DNA of 29,592 nt, taken from assembly GCA_037441445.1 (NCBI GenBank), contig JBBISE010000025.1:1-29592 (forward strand), written 5' to 3'. Under the pieces are notes generated by a model that did not search any database, had not been told where the DNA came from, and was given only the letters and a program-made list of their open reading frames with translations. The DNA comes from JAAYQU01 sp037441445 (GTDB lineage Bacteria; Bacteroidota; Bacteroidia; Bacteroidales; Salinivirgaceae). This document shows, piece after piece, positions 25,433 through 29,592 of this stretch (its first letter is position 1; every line of letters begins with the position of its first letter). A program made the position numbers and the translations under genes.

Positions 25433-25771
25433 CTAAAACAGCTCCAACTGCTGTGGACCCGTAGTTTTCTGAACCTCACGGGCTGCATGGTAGAGTTCCA
25501 TATTGCCAAACTACTTGTCGGTTATGGTCATTATGCCCACGTATCCTGCCGGCGGCAACAGGCTTTTTACACGGCGTATGTGCACCTCGGCATTCTCAAT
25601 GCTGGGACAGCACCGCAAATAGATGCTGAACTGAAACATGGTGAAACCATCGCGCTGAAGGCCTTTCCGAAAAAGGGCGTAGTTTTTCTTGTCCTTTTTG
25701 GTCCCGGTTGGCAAATCGAAAAATACCATTACCCACATAACCCTGTATTGGTTTAACCGCTCGAGCGACAT
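25433..25771 (-). pseudogene. cas2: CRISPR-associated Cas2 (type II-C) with internal amber codon
   Basis: Cas2 forms the Cas1-Cas2 complex that inserts new spacers. From the ATG at 25771 the protein runs MSLERLNQYRVMWVMVFFDLP, with the FFDLP core strand and its conserved Asp, then DGFTMFQFSIYLR and ENAEVHIRRVKSLLPPAGYVGIMTITDK. At 25513-25511 a TAG stops it after 86 residues. Past the TAG the same frame continues FGNMELYHAAREVQKTTGPQ and ends QLELF then TAG at 25433, exactly the tail expected of Bacteroidetes Cas2, where relatives read ITDKQFG. So one C-to-T change (CAG to TAG) removes the last 26 positions. It starts three bases after cas1. The catalytic core remains; the tail that contacts Cas1 in other systems is lost. 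Confidence 0.88.
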
Positions 25772-25774
25772 AGT

Positions 25775-26689
25775 TTATAAAACCGGATAGATTATTTTTC
25801 GCGTAAACCCTTCGAAACACTCGCGCAACGGGTTGGCGGTCCGCTGCGCGGCAATCATCAGGGGGCTTTTGTTCCCTTCCAGGGTAACGTCCATGGCCGG
25901 AATTGCTAACAGGTACTTTTTTATTTCGGTGGTCAATTCCACCGGATTGTCGAACAACTGGACAGCATCAAACACCAATTTATCGACATAGGGGCGGTAG
26001 GGCTCCATAATGTCGTCGGCCAGACAAAAAGCGTTGTAGCGGTTGTCGTGGTGTATGCCCAGGGTTGGATTCAACCCCGACCCAGTTAAACTGCGGGCAA
26101 TTACAGCCCGCAAGATGGCATACCCATAATTTAACATATTATTAGGCGGAGCATTGTTACGCCCACGGGTAAAATCGGTCTCCAGAATGCCTTGAAAGAG
26201 GTTTTTCCAGTAATAGGCTGCAGCCCTGCCTTCGTAGTTGTCGGGGTCGCCGCTTTTTACCGAACGCCGGAAATGGTTCATGGGTTCGGTATCAATACCT
26301 CGCCAGGCCAGAACGTCTGCCTGATTGGCAATTTTTGCCTGTACCGTCTGCATCCAAAGCTGTTTTTTCAGCGGAATGCTGGCATCCAACTGCCCGGTAA
26401 ACCGTTCGTGTTGCAATGTGTTGGTTTCTAAAGGCATAAAAAGCCCCGAGGGCATGTGGCGCCCGTCGCACACCACCACGGCCGTGTTGTTTTGCACCAG
26501 GGCATTCAACAACGGCAGTGTCAGGGTTATTTCGTGACTTTCCAACACCACCACGCCCAAATCCTCAACGGGCACCGGAATTTTCTGCGTCTCCTGAACA
26601 CCTTCAATGGCTGGCTTTCCCACCACCATCTGGTTGTCTTTCAGGCTTAAATAGGCGCGATTGCCAAAATGAAGGGTTCTTTTTATCAT
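25775..26689 (-). CDS. cas1: CRISPR-associated integrase Cas1 (type II-C)
   Basis: This metal-dependent integrase acquires spacers with Cas2. Numbered from MIKRTLHFGNRAYL at 26689 (304 residues), it has an N-terminal beta domain and a helical catalytic domain. The metal ligands are Glu153 in DNYEGRAAAYYWKNLF, a His in GLNPTLGIHHDN (213/214) and the acidic cluster LADDIMEPYRP (about 223-232). The length is normal for type II Cas1. A GTG nine codons upstream would overlap the cas9 stop, but the ATG at 26689 gives the family-like start 16 bases after cas9. It looks intact, unlike cas2. Confidence 0.95.
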   Translation of the reverse strand: MIKRTLHFGNRAYLSLKDNQMVVGKPAIEGVQETQKIPVPVEDLGVVVLESHEITLTLPLLNALVQNNTAVVVCDGRHMPSGLFMPLETNTLQHERFTGQLDASIPLKKQLWMQTVQAKIANQADVLAWRGIDTEPMNHFRRSVKSGDPDNYEGRAAAYYWKNLFQGILETDFTRGRNNAPPNNMLNYGYAILRAVIARSLTGSGLNPTLGIHHDNRYNAFCLADDIMEPYRPYVDKLVFDAVQLFDNPVELTTEIKKYLLAIPAMDVTLEGNKSPLMIAAQRTANPLRECFEGFTRKIIYPVL

Positions 26690-26705
26690 TCGAATCCAAT
26701 TGAAA

Positions 26706-29592
26706 TTAATATTCACCCACAGTTTCTATTTGTCCAATGTGATTTATACGGACTTTAACAATTTTCGCAAGTCTGTTTAAACTGCGGACTCTATAAAATA
26801 GTATATCTTTTAGTTTACTGTCATTTCGAAGTATTGTCTCTAAATGATGCCTAAAAACATAATCTTTGGTTGAAAAGCTCTGTACTCGAAATAGGTTGGG
26901 GCTAATAATAGTGTAATTTACAGGATTTTGTAGATCAATCTCTTTAGGGTTTAAGCCTGTTTTTTCATTGGGGAAGACAAAGCATTCGTTTTGCTTAATG
27001 CTGAACAGAAATTGCCAACCGTCTTCTTTGCGGAAGTTTTTGTCAACAATGGGAAGTCCTTGTCTTGCACGTTCCACTGCTTCATAAAAGGAAACAACTA
27101 CCTCTTGCAAATTTCCGTCAGAGTCACTGAAAATGGCTGCATGGTGATTGTTATCTGTATTGACAAAATCAACCGGTTGTTTTTTGCCTTCAGGGTTATG
27201 TAAAAGTCGTCCTTCCTTGTCGCGCTTGTCGTGCAGGGCAATGGCATTGCTCACGCCGGTAATGGTTACCCGCTTGAGTGGAATTTTCTTTTCGGGATTG
27301 ATGAAAATGGGATTTTCATCTAAATTGGAAAATGCTTTTTTTGAGTCGCCACCGAATCGATCTAATTTTCTCTGTAAAACGTTTCGTACACCAACATCCA
27401 CAACTTTATCAATTTTCAAGTCGGGTGAAATGTCTTTTCTAATGGTATAGAGTTCTTCGAGCCGGACAGTTTTCACTTTTTCAGGCACTTTGTGCGATTG
27501 ATGTTCATCAATCCAAAGCGGATTCTTTGCCAAACTGTTTTTGCCGGTAAAGGCTTTTGTAGGATCGTTGTCAAATTCCTGCAATCTTTTCAAAAGGGCT
27601 TCGCGGTAGCATTTCTTCGATACCGTGGTTATAACTTCGACAGTAAAAGATGACCCAACCTTCTCTTCTTTAGTGGAATAGAATTTTGAACTACCGTAAA
27701 TGGTTTCGTTGTGCAACTGTCCCCGTGGTGTTAACTGCCGCTTTTTGTTAACTCCATCCTTCTTTTTTGTTGTATTAATATTTACAGTAACCACCTTGTT
27801 CTTTGCTTTAATGGATACAAGAATGTACTCCAAGTGCTTTTTTGCTTCGGCACGGAAAGTCTCTAACGGCATTGGTGGTTTTATTAAAATTTTTCCATCT
27901 TTATCTTTATAGGTTTCTTTTACCATTATTCCATATATGCTCCCCGATTTATCGCTGCGCGCATTGAGATTATTCAGATATTGAATAATGCTTCGTTTTG
28001 TGAATGCCACTGTCAGCGCGTCCAAGGCGTGGTGACGGTGGTCATTCCTTTTTGTCCAATCCTTTATTTTGTAGATTCGTTGCCCGTCTTTGTTTTCCAC
28101 AATCTCGGTTAACCCAAGTTTGTTGTACTTTTCCCGGTTCAATTCTTTCATTACATCAATTAATTGCCAATCTTGTCGTAAACGGTCAGTAATAGATCCT
28201 CCGGTGGAAACTACGTCACGTACCAATTCTTCAAGCATCGTTTTGGCTTTTTTAGCAATATATTGTGTATCACAAATTTCCCGGGCAATAAAATCATCGG
28301 GAATTTCAGAACCTTTCATTTTCAATTTCTTAACCTTGGTTCTTTTTTCAGGGCTGTTTTTGAAAACCTGTTCAATTCGCTGTAGGTATTGCTCCATCCC
28401 TTCTTTTCCATATTTCGCCAACACAAAATCATAGGCCGTTTCATTTCCTTTCTCGATATTTATCTCTCTCTTTTCGAGTGTCTTATTCGAAAAAGAATCA
28501 TCAAACAACCTTGATTGTGGAATAATATGCTCAATATCAAACTCCTTACTAAAGAGCTTTTCTTGTGGAATGTACGTATTCGAATACAATGTTTTAAATC
28601 CATTGTCTTTCAATTCTATATACAATTTATAACGGATTATGTCATTTTTGCTAACATACTTCAATCCAAACTCTTTATGTAAAATTCTTCTGTATTCTTC
28701 ATGTTCAGCCGTGGTTTTAGTCATGGCTTGCGTTAGTGATTCCCTCTCGGCTGCGCTCTTTTTAAGTTCTCTGGCTAACTCAATCCTTATTTCATCCGGC
28801 TTTCCATAGGCTTCAATAACACTGTTAATTACATTCACCAGTTGGTTCAATATTTTTTCTACAACCGGATTGCGCAAGCTGTTTTTTGGAAGCAATGCCA
28901 ATTTTTCCTTTAGTACTTTATTGTCGAGTTCTTCTTTGTTGAGGGAACTTTTTGAATGACGGTAACCGGTATGCATACAGGCTGCATCATATTTTAAGCC
29001 ATCTTTCAGGTGGGGTAAAATTTTTCTTATTGCCTTGGCGCTCAGGCTTCCGTAATCATCCTTTAAAGCAACCTCGGCCAGTATTTTTGCATATTCTTTT
29101 ACGAAACCAAAAGTTTCGCAAATCTTGTTTACCAACTTTTCGTTTCCCGTTTTCGAATCGTCTCCTTCGAAGGAATACAATAAATGCCATAGGCGATATG
29201 AAGATTGGTTCTCGAATTCAGGATTATCAAGTAATGGGTTAAAGTTCAATATTTCAACATTATAACCCATTCCTTCAAATACTCCGTCAACTAATTCTTT
29301 TGCCTCGCGGGCGTTCAATTTGTTCAAATCATAGGTGCCATGTCCCGTTGCATCCACAATCTTCAAAAATGCCATATAAAGCGTAGGTTGCGTTCTGTTA
29401 CCTTCAACACTTTCATAATTCAAATCAAAGTCTCTTGGTTTATCGACCAGGATTTTCAATACTTCTGTTTTCGATAGTTTCTCTTTAACATTGAGCTCTT
29501 CAAAAAGCATTTGCTTTTGCTCTAGTTCCAGTTCATATTCCTGTTTTGTGCACCCCATAATGGCCACAAAAATCAACCACTGATTATCAATA
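26706..29592 (-). CDS. cas9: CRISPR effector nuclease Cas9 (type II-C), C-terminal two thirds; runs off the window
   Basis: About 961 residues are visible and the frame is open to the window edge, so the start, RuvC-I and part of REC are missing. With visible residue 1 at 29576, RuvC-II is EIRIELARELKKS (Glu266). The HNH nuclease is FDIEHIIPQSRLFDDSFSN with catalytic His350 and conserved Asp and Asn. RuvC-III is HHALDALTVAF with Asp519. The remaining ~430 residues form the wedge/PAM-interacting part, ending QIETVGEY. SSYRLWHLLYSFEGDDSKTGNEKL-type REC sequence upstream is typical of Bacteroidetes Cas9. No internal stop is seen. It is followed by cas1 and cas2, with no csn2 or cas4, hence II-C. 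Full length is probably near 1400-1500 residues, from family knowledge. Confidence 0.96.
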   Translation of the reverse strand, partial: IDNQWLIFVAIMGCTKQEYELELEQKQMLFEELNVKEKLSKTEVLKILVDKPRDFDLNYESVEGNRTQPTLYMAFLKIVDATGHGTYDLNKLNAREAKELVDGVFEGMGYNVEILNFNPLLDNPEFENQSSYRLWHLLYSFEGDDSKTGNEKLVNKICETFGFVKEYAKILAEVALKDDYGSLSAKAIRKILPHLKDGLKYDAACMHTGYRHSKSSLNKEELDNKVLKEKLALLPKNSLRNPVVEKILNQLVNVINSVIEAYGKPDEIRIELARELKKSAAERESLTQAMTKTTAEHEEYRRILHKEFGLKYVSKNDIIRYKLYIELKDNGFKTLYSNTYIPQEKLFSKEFDIEHIIPQSRLFDDSFSNKTLEKREINIEKGNETAYDFVLAKYGKEGMEQYLQRIEQVFKNSPEKRTKVKKLKMKGSEIPDDFIAREICDTQYIAKKAKTMLEELVRDVVSTGGSITDRLRQDWQLIDVMKELNREKYNKLGLTEIVENKDGQRIYKIKDWTKRNDHRHHALDALTVAFTKRSIIQYLNNLNARSDKSGSIYGIMVKETYKDKDGKILIKPPMPLETFRAEAKKHLEYILVSIKAKNKVVTVNINTTKKKDGVNKKRQLTPRGQLHNETIYGSSKFYSTKEEKVGSSFTVEVITTVSKKCYREALLKRLQEFDNDPTKAFTGKNSLAKNPLWIDEHQSHKVPEKVKTVRLEELYTIRKDISPDLKIDKVVDVGVRNVLQRKLDRFGGDSKKAFSNLDENPIFINPEKKIPLKRVTITGVSNAIALHDKRDKEGRLLHNPEGKKQPVDFVNTDNNHHAAIFSDSDGNLQEVVVSFYEAVERARQGLPIVDKNFRKEDGWQFLFSIKQNECFVFPNEKTGLNPKEIDLQNPVNYTIISPNLFRVQSFSTKDYVFRHHLETILRNDSKLKDILFYRVRSLNRLAKIVKVRINHIGQIETVGEY

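Noticed and set aside
25511..25513. Amber codon recoded as glutamine in this organism
   Set aside because: TAG is the real stop of mazG, the Ntn hydrolase and the S9 peptidase in this window, so general recoding is not supported.
26690..26716. GTG start for cas1 overlapping the cas9 stop
   Set aside because: The ATG at 26689 gives the family-typical N-terminus MIKRTLHFGN; the extension is not Cas1-like.

Overview
The window looks like chromosomal DNA from a member of the Bacteroidota, probably class Bacteroidia. The reasons are: promoters of the TTG-N19/20-TAnnTTTG kind, a TonB receptor with an N-terminal carboxypeptidase-regulatory-like domain, a HYC_CC_PP-type Cys/His-rich exported protein, a very large PAS-rich hybrid histidine kinase, Bacteroidetes-style extragenic palindromes, and a type II-C CRISPR locus whose Cas9, Cas1 and Cas2 resemble those of this phylum. 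The species cannot be named from the sequence.

Layout. 1-325 has no gene. 326-3134 (minus) is a putative metal-related outer-membrane pair: a Cys/His-rich exported protein followed by a TonB-dependent receptor with a His-rich loop. Divergent from it, 3307-8228 (plus) holds a 1439-residue cytosolic hybrid histidine kinase with about eight PAS domains, then a small AraC-type regulator whose N-terminus looks like a decayed heavy-metal-binding fold. 8270-10251 (minus) carries purC and phoH. 10438-12303 (plus) is a tight operon of a SAM-hydroxide-adenosyltransferase-like protein with altered motifs, an alpha/beta-barrel small protein and mazG. 12435-13128 is a small outer-membrane-barrel-like gene with a broken signal-peptide region, separated by a bidirectional terminator from fhs (13200-14870, minus). 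15076-16314 is an exported Ntn hydrolase.

16346-16802 is a 457-bp non-coding element with terminal inverted repeats and a 6-bp target duplication, apparently a MITE carrying a long internal palindrome. Next are a hemolysin III-like gene with three one-base frameshifts (16980-17711, minus), an exported S9 peptidase (17964-20783, plus), a methyltransferase and an acyltransferase (20791-22579, minus), and a 686-residue exported protein of unknown function (22941-25001, minus).

The right end is the type II-C CRISPR locus on the minus strand: cas9 (running off the window), cas1 and cas2. Cas9 and Cas1 look intact where visible, but cas2 has an in-frame amber codon 25 residues before its natural end. 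No repeat-spacer array is present downstream. Instead there is one 46-nt sequence resembling a Bacteroidetes type II-C repeat (25255-25300), flanked by hairpins and terminators. It is either the anti-repeat of a tracrRNA or the last relic of a lost array. This is the part of the window most worth following up.
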